Source: Urechis unicinctus (lineage: Eukaryota > Annelida > Polychaeta > Xenopneusta > Urechidae). Taken from it: a DNA stretch of 64,000 nucleotides. Below are positions 1-13,264 of this stretch, piece after piece (the stretch's first letter is position 1; the number at the start of each line of letters is the position of its first letter). The DNA lies in the NCBI GenBank assembly GCA_034190875.2, contig CM067344.1:23222606-23286605 (forward strand). The letters are read 5' to 3'. Below the pieces are notes generated by a model, which worked only from the letters and a program-made list of their open reading frames with translations, searched no databases and had not been told where the DNA came from. The position numbers and the translations under genes are program-made.

Positions 1-2334
1 TACGTTTGTGTCTGCATTGGTATTGACGGGTATAGTTTTTTTCTGTAACAGCGCTCTCCACGATACGCTAGCGTTCAATAAATACAAATACCATTTGTCA
101 ATTCGTTATGATGTATGAGAGATTTACGACCTAGAGTTCAAATGCTTTGGCTTGCAAGAGAGCTTTTTGGGCAATATAAACGACTGAAGGGAACAACACT
201 TGCTTAACTTATCTCTGTTAAAAGTCATAGGATGTTTATGCAAAGATTACATACAACCACGAGATTCATTGCCGTCCGTTACTGTATTTAAATCCGATTC
301 AACTCATATATTATGTCATTTTCGGTGGGTGTCATTCCAAAGATACATGGTCCATGGTATTTTTCTTCAGATTCAACATAAAAAATGACCCAGCCGTGTG
401 ATTATTACCGAAAATCTGACTAGATAAAATATATTAACCCAAGCAGTATTGTCTTAGTTCCTAATAATTCGGGATTAATGCGGTTGGTATCGAATAAAGA
501 CCGTGCCTTCCGAGCAATGTTTATTAAGGTCAGCCAGATCATCTGTGTATCAGTCAGCGCAAAGCTCACAGCGCACAGCCGCCCCCGCAAGAAAATCATT
601 ACCATTTCAATACACGAACTCAGTTAAAAAACGTACCAACTTTTGCCTCAGGTAAACAACCTACAATTTCCTTTCCCTTGACAAGGTTTTTATAGCTTAT
701 TCAGATATTTATTGATAGACCATCTACATCGTTTAAAACTTGTCATTCAGTTTCTCGCTGAAGCTGTCGCAATTTCTACGCGGTCAGCTGTCAGTGAAGC
801 GCAGCCTTTTTGACGAGAATGCCTTGTATTCACGATGAGCACTTTAAGAGTCAGAAGTATATAGATGTTAACGGCCTACTGTAGGTCTACAATTGTGTTT
901 AACTTTTGCTATTAACTGGTTAACTCAGCAGCACCAACAAAAATCCCTCGATGATATCAATGACCAAGTGGTAAAGTTGATTAATAAGTGTTTCCAACCA
1001 AGTACAAGCACCATGCCTCGAACTATTTATACTATTACGGTCGGTATTCAATAGCATTTATTATATTCATGATATGCAATTTCTTAATCATCTCGCATCC
1101 CATGGTTAATTGGCTGAAATAGAAGGGGTTTTGGTTGGGGCAAATAATCTGCATCACTGTACATGCCCTGAAATGTGAGCGTCTGAACCAACCATTTGTC
1201 CACATGGATACAAATAATCAACTATTGCTATATCGTTTTTATATTATACCACCGCGTATGCATGAATTATGCATGTTCGTATTACGATCTCGGCGTTCGC
1301 TGTAACTTCGCTGTATATTTTACAGGTAATCCGTGAGATCAAGAATGCTAGAAGTCCTCCACTGCAGTAACATTTGGAGCTTTAAATATTTAAATACGGA
1401 TAAATTTCTTGGACGCGAGTTATTTCCTGTCTGGACTTGAGCTGAAGTACACCATGGCACAAGAACTATGAGCATTTGAAGTGGTACATTGATGCGTAAA
1501 TGGGATATTTTAATTAAATCCGGTGGGCATTCTGCTAAAACTTACATGAATCGCATCCGTAAGTTTTCGAGAATCTTGACGATTGTAGACAGAGTTATTC
1601 CTCGGGTATACGCGCAAATCAAAATCATTTTAAAACGAGGCCTGCTAATGAGAGACCGCGTTGCCGTTTTGTCCGAGAGGTGGCAGCACAGAGCAATGCG
1701 TTCCAAAGCTCGACCAGAAGTTATCGCCTCTATGCGCTTACTTCACGGTTAACGCGTAAACACAAAATATTCGTTTCCATTTTGTTCCACCGCGACGAAG
1801 AATTCTTGCAGTTGGAACTACGTCACGTGCCCATGTGAAAATGATAGTAACGAATTGTTAAGGGTAAAGCTGTCATTGTCAATGCGCTGCGCGTAGCATA
1901 CAAGCAGCTCCGAAACGCTGTGAAACTGACTGTCAGCATACCAACCCTTTTTAGTAAGAAGAACCGACTGACAGGGAAAGTGGTGCAGTCCGACAGTTAG
2001 ATCTCCAGCAAGAGGGGGCTTATTGAGCGCATTATAGGTTTGTGAAAAACCTTCAAAATCTTGGGGACACCAATGAACCACTGGGTGGTCCAGATTTCCT
2101 CCACATAATCTTTGTCTGTTATACACTATGCATCTTTCGGTAGTTCATCGTCCCCACAACTGCCTAACGTGATTGGTAGTGTTTGTAAAATGTGAATGTG
2201 GATGTGGATGAGAGGATATCAAAAGAATCTATGAATATCCAATTCAGGGTTTGACATCATATGAATATCATAGTAATCAGGTATCACTGTAATAAAGGTA
2301 CAGGTGAACAATTATCTATAGAAAAAAGAAATCA
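1..2334. other. AT-rich stretch without a supported gene
   Basis: I see no recognisable exon here. An 87-codon frame at 1489-1752 (plus) and a 102-codon frame at 1818-2126 (minus) are open, but neither shows a family motif nor convincing splice sites. Both may be chance, or remnants of the decayed element that follows on the minus strand. Confidence 0.5.
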
Positions 2335-2766
2335 GTGCACAAGACTACACAAACTCAGTAACAGAAATGTTGAAAATACATGGAATCGAGCCCAGCATCT
2401 TTGAAGGAGTCCCTGAAAAAAAGCCCCCAACTTAGAAACCATAGCAGAAATAAAGTCATTGTCACGTGTCACTGGAACAAAGTCAACTGTTTCCACAAAG
2501 CAACTGGCCCTGAATCTGGTAAAAGAAGTCATGTTGGCTGATGAAGGTCAGCTGAATGTTCACGCTGACCAGCCATGGCACCGAGACGGGAGTGACAGGC
2601 TTGTCCATGGTATTGATGGGGCACTTGACCTCAACTATCAGGTCATCAGACACAACACCATATGGTGAGCATGCTAGGCAGTGTGAGTTTGGGACATAAC
2701 AATCCGATATGGTTCGACTTCGGCCCCAATCAACCCGGCATATTTCCTAACAGCCACAGGTTCATT
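2335..2766 (-). pseudogene. Decayed YqaJ-type recombinase/exonuclease domain
   Basis: On the minus strand three frame-shifted segments line up in order with the YqaJ domain, a PD-(D/E)XK nuclease fold first known from phage recombination proteins and common as repeated genes in invertebrate genomes. Segment one starts near 2766 and reads NEPVAVRKYAGLIGAEVEP, then hits a stop after SQTHTA. Segment two, shifted in frame, reads SPYGVVSDDLIVEVKCP and then FFYQIQGQLL, ending at a stop near 2483. Segment three reads VDFVPVTRDNDF and runs to about 2335. In the family the first nuclease motif is normally SPDG; here the Asp is Tyr, while the E-x-K of EVKCP is kept. Two frame breaks and a lost acidic residue indicate a dead copy. 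The LINE inserted about 500 bp away suggests a mobile-element graveyard. The family call rests on motif order read by eye; function at this locus is unlikely. Confidence 0.7.
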
Positions 2767-3292
2767 ATGGATGCCATGGTTTATCACTCTCCGTAACGCC
2801 AGCTACCTTCACTTAGGAACGACCAGCCTCGCTATGGAGAATGATGGTTTATGGCTTTGACACGAATCTGATTGACGCGGGTCAGTGACCATGTCCGTTT
2901 TGATTGTGGCTTTGCATAGCCTGACAAACTAGGAGGACTACAGTCTCTAGCATCTTTCCACATGCCAAGTTTTAATACTAGCTTGTTCCAGAGTTTTGTC
3001 CCTCACCTCTTGGCATTGACTTTCTATGAGTGGATGAGGCCTTCATGCTGGAGGAATTCATCTTGTGGAGAAAGTTTTATGAAATCGTGGTCATTTGCAA
3101 TTCCATATTGGTTTGTTGGGGGGAAGAGCTGCGAGGTAGGCATGCGGCAGGTGGATGTGGATGCGAAGTTGACACATTTGTTCATGAAAGATGAGGTGTA
3201 GTCTGGCATTCCAAGAAGTTGCTGACCTCAGCTTCAGGTTCAGCTTCTCCAATGATATGTGACATAGAGCCCCACCTTAGTCTACCCAATAC
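2767..3292. other. Unassigned sequence between YqaJ remnant and LINE
   Basis: Short frames are open on both strands here (for example 2962-3201 plus and 3024-3209 minus), but I recognise no motif. It may hold the decayed N-terminal part of the YqaJ gene, which would lie here on the minus strand. Confidence 0.4.
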
Positions 3293-4371
3293 GTGGTGTA
3301 TGAATTGGACCTTTGTTCCCCAAGGAGCATTATAGAAGCTCCTGTATATATAGTTAGGCTTTTAATGTTTTGGTACTCTAATCAAACTATGTATGTAAGA
3401 TGGGGTGGAACACTATCAGCAAAATATACTGTATCAAATCGTGTTCGGCAAGGAGGGATTCTCTCCCCTTATTTGTTTAATGTCTACATGGATGACCTGA
3501 GTTATGATCTTAGTAACTGTTCCACGGGTTGTATTGCTGGTGATCAAATTGTAAACCATCTGATGTATGCAGATGACCTGGTTGTATTTAGCCCATCAGC
3601 TAATGGTCTAATGCAGTTATTAAAATCTTGTGAATCATATGATATCAAACATGATATAAAATACAACTCCAAGAGAGTGCTATGCCGCAACTCTTTCACT
3701 AAAAAAGTGGTATTTCCGAATTTCTCAATCAATGGTGATATAATAGCTGAAGTAGATAGTGTTAAGTATTTGGGTCATTTTATATGTAATGATCTCCGTG
3801 ATGACAAAGACATTTATAGGCAGTGCCGTCAATTGTATGCACAAGGAAATTTGCTTGCGCGTAAATTTCATATGTGCTCAAACAATGTAAAAATTGCTTT
3901 GTTTCACTCTTATTGTTCTTCTTTTTATACATGTCAGCTCTGGTGGAGCTACAGAAAATCTGCTATCACTAAATTACATACTGCTTATAATAATGCATTT
4001 AGGATGTTGCTGAGACTGCCTCGCCACTGTAGTGCTAGTGGAATGTTTGCCTATAATAATGTACGCAGCTCCCATGCTATAATTAGAAATCTCATTTTCA
4101 GTTTTATGCTAAGGGCTGATATATCACCCAACACAATTGTACAATCAGTTCTTAGATCTGATATCAAATAGAAATCAAGAATATGAACTCACTGGATGAG
4201 ATTACTCTATGTTCACTTCAATGATGTGACCTAATCATTCATGCTAGGCCATCTTTTTTTCTTTCTATGAATGTTTGTATATGTGTAAATATAAGTTGCT
4301 ATGGACCGCATATAAAGTTATACTTTGTTGTTGTGTCTGAAATAAAGAAATATTAATAATAATAATAATAA
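3293..4371 (+). mobile_element. 5'-truncated LINE (CR1/jockey-like), 3' end intact
   Basis: An uninterrupted frame of about 290 codons (to 4171) encodes the C-terminal half of a non-LTR reverse transcriptase. It has RQGGILSPYLFNVYMDDL (palm motif with the conserved RQG) followed by MYADDLVVF (the YADD catalytic box) and a thumb-like region that keeps WW, YNNAFR and LLRLPRHCSASGMF, as in CR1/L2/jockey-type elements. The stop is followed by about 180 bp of 3' untranslated sequence, an AATAAA near 4340 and a terminal (AAT)n run ending near 4371, so the 3' end is complete. The endonuclease and the first half of the RT are missing. Similarity seems to begin around 3335-3345, so the first codons of the frame may be flanking DNA. 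The lack of stops suggests a fairly young, dead-on-arrival insertion. Clade assignment is tentative. Confidence 0.85.
4352..4371. repeat. (AAT)n tail of the LINE
   Basis: A run of AAT units directly follows the polyadenylation-like AATAAA. Short 3' microsatellite tails of this kind are typical of CR1/L2-like LINE insertions. Confidence 0.8.
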
Positions 4372-5280
4372 ATCACGCGGTGTATAGATGATATGAGTAA
4401 CAGCACCACATGGCAGGCATTCAAAAGATACAGATACTTCGTCAAGCTGAGTGAATCTCACGCATCAATGTATATACAGACAATGATCTTGGTCCATGAA
4501 AATGCCATATTCAAAAATGTCTCTGTCACCCCTTTGAAGTCATCACATCTGGTTATGTTGTAATACAGACAGACACCTTTGTAAATGAGTACCTAATGGA
4601 ATGTTCTCTAAATTTCAATAAATAAGACACCTCCTCTTATTTAGAGCCCCGGATGAGGCATTCATGACCGGTATTTGCCTGGTATGACTCTGACTTCGAT
4701 ATTTCGGAATATTTTCAAAGAGTTAACTCTTCGATATTCTCACGTCTTTAGTATTTTGTTATGATATTTGTCGCATGCCTATGTTGTAGTCATAACGTCC
4801 TTATTCACGGAGAACGCCGAACACTTCCGAGTAATATTATCCACCTTGCCAGGTGAGGTAATCGTTAACTCGTTATGCCTAATACGCGGGTTGCTTCCGT
4901 TTCTATATAACAAAGACCTGTCAAATGGGCTGTCATCGTCAGTAGCAGAAGTTTCTGAAGGTAGGTACATATCTGGCTGTATCACGCTTGACAATTCTAG
5001 ACATTCAACAATATATTTAATCACCATTCGGTTTGTTATACTTAGAATTTTGCCTGCGCTGTAATAGTTATACCGCTCGGGCGATAATATGATTTTCACG
5101 GGTTATCATGCGCTGAAAATTTGTCACACCTGTGATGGAAGTCAGGTGTACGGTGAGCCCCGTTCATGACCTTGTCTCAGAAGTAAGTAATGAAAGGACC
5201 TTTCCATATCAGTGTTGAACAGTATCTGACTTTAATACTAAATCTATCCGATAAGCTGATAAGCTCTGCTGAAAGACACA
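4372..5280. other. Intergenic, no supported gene
   Basis: Both strands stay open for about 100 codons between 4768 and 5099. The minus frame has an ordinary-looking composition but no motif I recognise. I do not call a gene. Confidence 0.4.
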
Positions 5281-5578
5281 TTAACCCCCGGGGGGGGGGG
5301 GCACTTAATGGTATAGAGGTAGCACATATGTGCCGCGCGACGGGGTATGTTTTTTCGGCCTCTTGACTTGTACGACGGGTTTTTTGGCCTCATACTTGTA
5401 CGACGGGGTATGTTTTTGAGCTTCAATCTGTACGAGGGGTTATACATTCGCATAATACCTTGTACGACGGGGTAATGCTTTTGGCCATTTTGACCTTGTA
5501 CGACGGGTACGGGTTTTCGAGGTCCCGCGGCACACCCCTATCCAGAATAAGGCCAAGTGCCCCCCCCCCGGGCATTAA
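5281..5578. mobile_element. Inverted-repeat element with C/G-tract ends bounded by TTAA
   Basis: The left end reads TTAA, a short C run, a G run and GCACTT. The right end is its reverse complement: AAGTGC, a C run, GGGC and ATTAA. Between the ends are about six degenerate copies of TGTACGACGGGGTATG, spaced roughly 25-45 bp. The matching ends and the TTAA at both borders (5281-5284 and 5575-5578) suggest a non-autonomous DNA transposon (MITE) with a TTAA target duplication. The TTAA could instead be part of the repeat. No coding capacity. A second partial copy of the right end lies at about 57071-57114. Confidence 0.65.
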
Positions 5579-8500
5579 CCTCACCTAGCCCCGGTTGGAC
5601 TATAATTTAAATATATACCATGCTGCTCGAGTCGCCATCATCTTGTGGTAAATGTTATATTTCGAGTGTCCATGTCTTCTCATCAATGTTGTGTACTTAC
5701 ATATCTATATTAGATGAACATCTCCACATGCACACTATTTTGGTTATCCACTGTGTCGTGATTATTGAGCAATTGTCACATAAACTTTGAAAATTACAAT
5801 TTTCATTCACGGCAACCTCCATGTTGAAAATATGACGTCACATTACGCAGATTCATATTCACGTGCCATGTGGCTGCTGGTGTCCATAAGTGCTATTTTT
5901 TTTGTTCATAAATATTTGTAGATGTGAAAATCATTCTGCGTATGTACATTTGTATGAGTACTGTGTATGATTAAAACTTTGGTTGCGATCATCGCATGGC
6001 TATGACCTTACTATGCATCAGGCCTAAGTGTTTATTCTAGATAAGACCCGTGATCAGAGAACCACATGTTCCTGACAAGTAGACATCTGGGGGTGTCTAC
6101 ACTTGACCAGCACGTTTGCATACTGTATAAGTTCACAGATGGTACTTTGGGGGGGGGGGGGAACCATAGCTATATCTACCTGTCAAAATGTATCATTTAT
6201 ATACCAAAATGTGAAAAAAACCGAACACCTAGATTGATGGCACATCCCTACTAACAGTCACTCGGCGTGGAATGTCAACCTGCACACTTCACCCCTCCTG
6301 TAAAGGATGTAGAATTTGGGTCGTGTGGTATAACGGAAGTCATTAAAACAAATGACAAGAACTTGCCCGTCTTACCCGTCCATAATTTGATTTACAGACT
6401 TTCCATCTGATGCGATTCACAATCTTCTGATTGAGCATCCTATTTGCAGTGCTCTGGTGTTCATACAATTCACCATCTTTCAGCTATGATATCTCCTTTG
6501 CCAATCTCCTTCCCAAATCTCGGTGACAATTGCTGAAATCTTTTCTTGTCAATTTGGTTCTGCCTGCAACCTGCCGGTTCAAGATTGCTCAAAATGAGGT
6601 GGTTGACGTTAAGGTAACTAGCCTCCCAGGCAAGAATACAACTACTAGAAATAATGAGGATATTTAGATGAAGTGCTGAGGGTAGGCTACAAACGAATGA
6701 AATAGAAGCATTAAAGTAAATACATATACTGTGCTACATTATTTATACATGTGAGGTTACTTCCATAAATGTTAATTCTGAGGAAACAGTATGAAAATGA
6801 TGCACCTGCAGATAAGGAGTTTTTCCCTTAAATGTTTAATGAAGTCTGGGTTCCCAAAGTCATTGTATATTATTATCACATTATCCGTTTTTCATCCTAT
6901 GGAAATAGTATCAACAGGGTTTGGGGCTTAGTGGAATCTAATCTGTGGGATTTAGATGGATATTAAGCAAGTTATTGATGCATTTTTGATGGTGCCAGGT
7001 TATATTTTCGATTCTTTTTGTCATCTTGTCAAAATGACACGATTATAATCTTATTATCGTAAAGAGAACACTAAATCATCAATAATTCTTTAAAATTGGC
7101 ATGTTGAAAATATCTTTCGAACGTAGTTTTCAAATCTGCAGCAACTGGTTCAAGTAGCTAGGCATGCACAATTTTATAAACTCAGGGCTAGACCATTTGG
7201 ATAGCCCGATGGCCTCCGGCCAGTAACCCAGCTGTTTAGGGTAGTGAATTTCCTTATCAGTGCGCCCGATTTTGTGAAATATTTCCCAGCCCAGGACTTT
7301 TTATGCTACCGCTGATTTGAGGTTGGCTGCACCCAGCTTTATGAAAAAAATAATGCAAATTTGTAAGGTACAGCCAATCATTGGTCAGTGCGTGACAAAG
7401 AACGCTAGATCATGCCAGTCACTTAGTGTAAGTGAAATATGCTTTTAGTATCAACCAGCCAGTCACTCGTAATTGCCACCAAAAGATTAAACATTGGTAA
7501 TACAAATTCATTACTCAAAGTCTGACGACAATGTTAGCAAGGTTGAAGAGACAGAGCAGTTGTTATCTGATCCGCATCGAGAAACACCTCATTCAAGCCT
7601 TGCGACATGGATTAACTGTTGGTCACCATTTAGCTAGTGAATGTTGTCCATCAGTACTCGACTATCTCAGCTTAAAATGTCAGCTGTGACAATGGCTTGT
7701 TTGAGCGTCAGTTGTCAATCTTGCGCTTTTCTAAACTATGAATTGAGATTGATAAAAAAAAAAAGCAGCGTAACTGATGCAGAGGTTTCATCTCAGTGAT
7801 CGAATAAAATGCTAAAGTTACGGAAGCAGCCGACTTTAGTCAAGAGGGGGTCTCTATTTGACTGAGGTATAAGCTCTCCCAGTGCTTCAACGAACCCTTC
7901 ATAGAAAGCAGTCTGAACAGAAGAGAAAGTACGAGCAATCACAAACACAGCAGTTCCTAACTCACTGGGAAGAGGAGTTCAAGTGGGTTGAGGCCAATGA
8001 TGTGGTTCACTGACCACCATGTAGTAAATCTGCAATTAGCATGACTTATATTACTCCTTTTTGGCAAGTTACCAGCTGGCTGGTAGCTCTGTTATTATTT
8101 CTTGATAAAAGTAATCTGCATCTTATTTTTTGGCATTGTTTAATAAAAACCCAAAAGATTGTGATGCATAAAACAGTGCATTTATCAATGTTTATTTGGC
8201 CCAGTGATTCAATATTTTTTAGAACTTGTTGAGCCCTGAACTATTATCTCCCAAACACCGCCTGTTTTCAGCTTTGGATATCTAGTAGCATCTACTACCT
8301 GCATATTTGGCTTAAAATTCATGTCCCATCAAAAATAAGCATTCATATAAAGGCCTCAGATATACATGGGGCTCTAATTGGAATTTTTTTTTGTGGACAT
8401 CATTGGCAAAAGTAGTAGGTTTTTTTTCCCCGACAGAATTTTCACTGATTTTTTTAATAAATGCAAAATTAAATGTCCAATGTCATCCAATCTTGAAAAA

Positions 8501-10240
8501 GGAAAATATTTCAGGTTGTATAAAACCTAAATCTAATTATCTCAACTCATGTGAAACTTATGTGATTGAAATAGGGGTTCATTGTAATTATAAGAATAGG
8601 TTTGTTGGTCACATCAATTCAAAGAAAAATTCCTCTTTTGGATATTGATATGTGGATGTCTTGGAGCCACTATTATTTTCATTATGTTACAATTAGTTGT
8701 GATTGGTGAATAAGCAACTAAGACCTATCAGGGTGATCAGCACTAATGATGGATTGCCTGTCTCCCATTTTATTAGACTCGATATGTAAAAATTTTTGAA
8801 ACCCACTTATACACAATCAAGGGGACTTGACAGACTCGCATCTGGTGCTGGCGGTCGACTTTGTACTGTGTTACTACCAATCAAGGAGCATTAGGCCACC
8901 AAAGAAGCTATTGTACCCACCTTTGCCCTCCCTTTATGTTGATTACTTGGTTCATAACTCGTAGCATATGGTCGTGATCTGTCGAGATGTTTCTTCTGAA
9001 TTAAGTACCATTGTTCAAATTACTTATCGATACAAAACATTTCTGGCTGTTTATTGTCACTATCTACTCTCAGCCCTGTATGGTGTTAGAACCCAGCTCT
9101 TCGATTTGTTTGTACACGGCTCTGATCTGTGTTATTGGATATGGCTTGTTGTAATTTATATTGAATTAGCGTATGCTCACAGTGTGTAAGGACAGGAAAA
9201 GTGAACGTTGTGGTTCCGATAACCCAAACTATTGCCTCTTGAGTTTTGCTTGTTTCTGCGCAGATCAGAGTTTCTGTTTGCGCTCTCGATTTCACTGTTT
9301 GACTAGGCGTCCTGATTGGGATCACTTGGAGATCAGTTGTCATGCTTTTGATGAGAGAAAAGTGTGTTCAAGGCCAATGTTCAAATCCATATACTAAGAA
9401 GAATCATAAAATTAAATGGTCTATTTGGTGCCATGAAATATCTTAGGCCCAGTCAGAGAGCGGACCATGGACAGTTTTGTCTGATATCGACCAAGTCCTA
9501 CCGGACATCCATCGTATAATGAAATGATATTTATGCACAGGACTAATATCGACGCAATGTTTAGTACTCTTGTGACAAAGTTTACCAGGGATTTCGACAT
9601 TCGTATGTTTAAACTAAAATATATTTCCACGACCAGTGTTGGTGAATATGGTAACATCAGTTGTGAAAAACTGGAAAATCGTTGAGCAGCAAATGCATTT
9701 ACCTACCATGTTATCAGAACCACAACATTTCTTTTTCTTGGCGTTGTTTCTAAACTGTTTTTTTGGGGTGGGGGGGGAGGACCATCAAATTGAACATCAT
9801 CTGCAATATAAGGCTAGTATGGGAAGGTCTGGGTCTCAGATCACTGTTATCATATCATGTATTTTAGGTAAATGATCATTAATAGTGTGTCTGGGTGGAA
9901 ATTATCTGTTGGGTCAGCATCTGAACACAGGGTGTGGGAAATGGTGGGAATTCATCCATGTTATCTAATGTATAGGGCAGGGTAGTTGGGCCATGGTGTC
10001 ACATTGAAAGAACTGCTTTTAAGGTTACAGTTTTAATTATGATCTCACATGGAAATACCATATCTACCACAAAGGCTGCCAGTGTGCAAGGTTGAAGTGG
10101 TTTAGCTGCAAACACAGATCAAGTGAGACCATTTTTGTACCACCAAGATGACATAAAAATTAGTGGCGGATAAAAAGAAATGTTCATATACAATTGGTTT
10201 GAGATGTCAAGAGGCCCTTCTGACCAGGCTATCATATGGT
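5579..10240. other. Gene-poor AT-rich stretch
   Basis: I find no coding exon. The stretch includes a 12-base G run near 6149-6160, an A run near 7755-7765 and many short frames without motifs. Parts may be old transposon sequence too degraded to name. Confidence 0.5.
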
Positions 10241-10330
10241 ATTTGATAGATAGATAGATAAACTTTATCCCAGCCACAGCTTACACAGACAATAAAGTGG
10301 TTCATAAAGTACCCCCCCCCCCACCTGCCC
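10241..10330 (-). mobile_element. Possible 3' end of a LINE-like element with (TATC)n tail
   Basis: On the minus strand the sequence reads GGGATAAAGTTTATC followed by repeated TATC and then unique DNA. An AATAAAG-like signal followed by a TATC microsatellite is a common 3' terminus of retroelements in invertebrate genomes. No RT frame follows to the right, so the element would be very short, or this may only be a simple repeat. Confidence 0.35.
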
Positions 10331-12490
10331 CCCAAAAAACCCAACTAAATATATTAATTATGCATAAAAAGGGGAAAGGGTTTCAAGTGCAAGAGGAAAC
10401 ACCAATGCCATCTCATGTTGGATGTGTAAATCTGACTAGATTTATTAAGCTGGGAGAGGAGAATGGTTTGAAATCACACTGTTAACTCAACTGAAGATAT
10501 GAAACATGTTTAAACAAGAGAAAATTAATGTGTTGCGCTTGTTGAGCGGATGTTATAAAAATAATGTACATTCTTTTTAAGCTCATCAGTATACGAATAT
10601 ATGAATTTTATCAATCTTTTATCAATCTGGGTAAAATCTTTGTTAGAACTTTTTTTATTTTTATTGCAATTTGCCCAGTAAAATATAGTGGAGTTGCCCC
10701 TCCATGAATCCATACATGTGTTAGCTTTTTCTTGCAAGTCAATCTACTTGCTGGGGCTCTTTATATTCTGCCAGTCGTTATCTGCACAAGAAACTTAATC
10801 GGAGCTTTGTCACCCCTTCAATACTGTTGATTGACTTCGTATATGTGAATATTTGCAGAATCAAACCAGAATAGAAAACAAGATATCACAGACTCAACCC
10901 AGAAGGTCAGTGATGTTTCTGGGTTTTATTTCAGGTTTGCTGAGATCTTCGTCTAGAATTATTTAAGGCATGTATGAGCCCCGTCTACAATTCAAATTAT
11001 TTTCTCTCTGATTTCTACTTCTGTCTTGCACAGTCAATACATGTAACTGCTACATTACGATTATTATTTCTTATTAACTGCTTGTCACACTGGTCATAGC
11101 ATTTGATGCTAAGTCCTCCCAAACATATGAAATTTTATTTGCTTTTTGGCAAAAATTTATTAAAAGCTCTTTCATGCACTAGTTTCACACGACATGTTGG
11201 TTATGTCATGGGTCTGACGCCCGATGAGTCACTCCGTGGTTGGCTGTTTTCTCACACCCTTAAGTGTTTACTCTCCAACACAATGGTAATCCATTTCCAG
11301 ATTCAACTACCTCATATTAAAGAACACACATGCCTTGTTGCCAAACAATTTGTGTGCTGAGAAGGGCTGACTCAATTTGTTGAACACTATCATAGTTCAG
11401 TAAGTGTATATATCATCCTCAGAGTTTTTACACCTGTCTGAAAGTCCTGGTGACGCACTCGAGTCGTGCCACTAAGTACATTCCTGCCTAAAATCCTGAC
11501 GCATTACCAAACATCATTATTCAAATTGTGAAGCTTTATTGCACACTTATTTCGTCCATGATGTCGGTCCGTATGTCAATATAACTGCGTCACGGTTGAC
11601 AAATTCACTATGGGTTCACTGGTAGGACAGAGCATTACATGCCATGACCATATTTGCATGACAGGAGGGATATACTCATTGCTTGCCCAGTCAATTGAGT
11701 TGAATGGATGGAGTGAATTAAACTGCATCATCATCAATTTCCAAAATTTTAGGTTTATTTCATGAGTAGTTTTTACCAAGTTCATGCTTTCTGAATGATT
11801 TTGGTACATGTGCATTTTATTAACAGTCTTTGTGTTTGTTTGTATGATATGCGAATCCCATTAAAGTATTTTTCTTTCATTTTCACTCGCCATATTGTTG
11901 ATTATTAACTATCATAATATAACATTGATTTCTAGTACTTTTGGTTTGTGTACTTGATATATTTTGTATTTTGAACTATGTCTGGGTACTGTTGGATTGT
12001 CATTTTATGTGTTCTTGTTCAATTCTTTACACGACAGCGCTAATACTAGGATCTAGTGTGCATCCATTGACATCCATTGACAATGCCTAAGGGTCAGTTG
12101 TGACATGTGTTTATGTTTTAATGTCTGATTTCTTAAGTTGTGGGCGTGGCTCTGTCGCTTGATGTGCCTCGACCGCCTGTGGTCACACGATGCTCTCTCC
12201 TTACCCTCCCTCCCTCCTCCTTTCATCTTTCCTTCTAGCCTTTCTGCTCTTGCTGGTGTCCTCCTCTGCTTTATATTAGTGCACTCTTCCCCCCCCCACA
12301 GTTTGCTCTATCCTTATTAGTGTCACTTCTTAAGTTACACAGATTCAGTGCTCTGATGCATAAAGAAACCTCCCCCATGTAAGATGTTGCATGGAAAAGG
12401 CGTTTTCTTTTTTGAAAGTGCTCAGCAGCAAAGAACTTGTTAATCCAGTCAAAGTAATCTCATCCATGGAGAAGCTCCAGCACCTGTGTG
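10331..12490. other. Intergenic, no supported gene
   Basis: Only short open frames without motifs are present. A tandem doublet of CATCCATTGA occurs near 12061-12081. Pyrimidine-rich sequence precedes the (TA)n tract near 12200-12320. Confidence 0.5.
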
Positions 12491-12491
12491 A

Positions 12492-12654
<163 letters not shown>

Positions 12655-12750
12655 CATATCCTGTGTGTGTAATGGATTACATATATGTGTATGTGCATAT
12701 ATAGATATATGTATATATATATATATATATTAAAAATTACATATATATAT

Positions 12751-13061
12751 ATCTACCCCTATTAATGCTAATGTATACCTACGGCGCTTGCCATGGTCGA
12801 TATATGTGTATGTGCTATATATAGATATATATATATATATAGATATATATAGATAGATAGAAGAGATTACATATATAGATATCTAGAGAGAGAGAGAGAG
12901 AGAGAGAGAGATTAGAGCTCTCTCTCTCTCTCTCTCCTCTAGAGAGCTCTCTCCATGGTCTCTATCTATCTCTAGAGAGATATAGATCTCTAGAGAGAGA
13001 GGAGAGAGAGAGAGATAGATATATCTCTCTCTATATAGATCTAGATCTCTCTATAGATCTA

Positions 13062-13138
<77 letters not shown>

Positions 13139-13139
13139 A

Positions 13140-13172
<33 letters not shown>

Positions 13173-13177
13173 ATCTA

Positions 13178-13226
<49 letters not shown>

Positions 13227-13227
13227 A

Positions 13228-13264
<37 letters not shown>

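Noticed and set aside
4768..5099. Antiparallel open frames of about 100 codons
   Set aside because: No motif on either strand and no convincing splice sites; could be chance in AT-balanced DNA.
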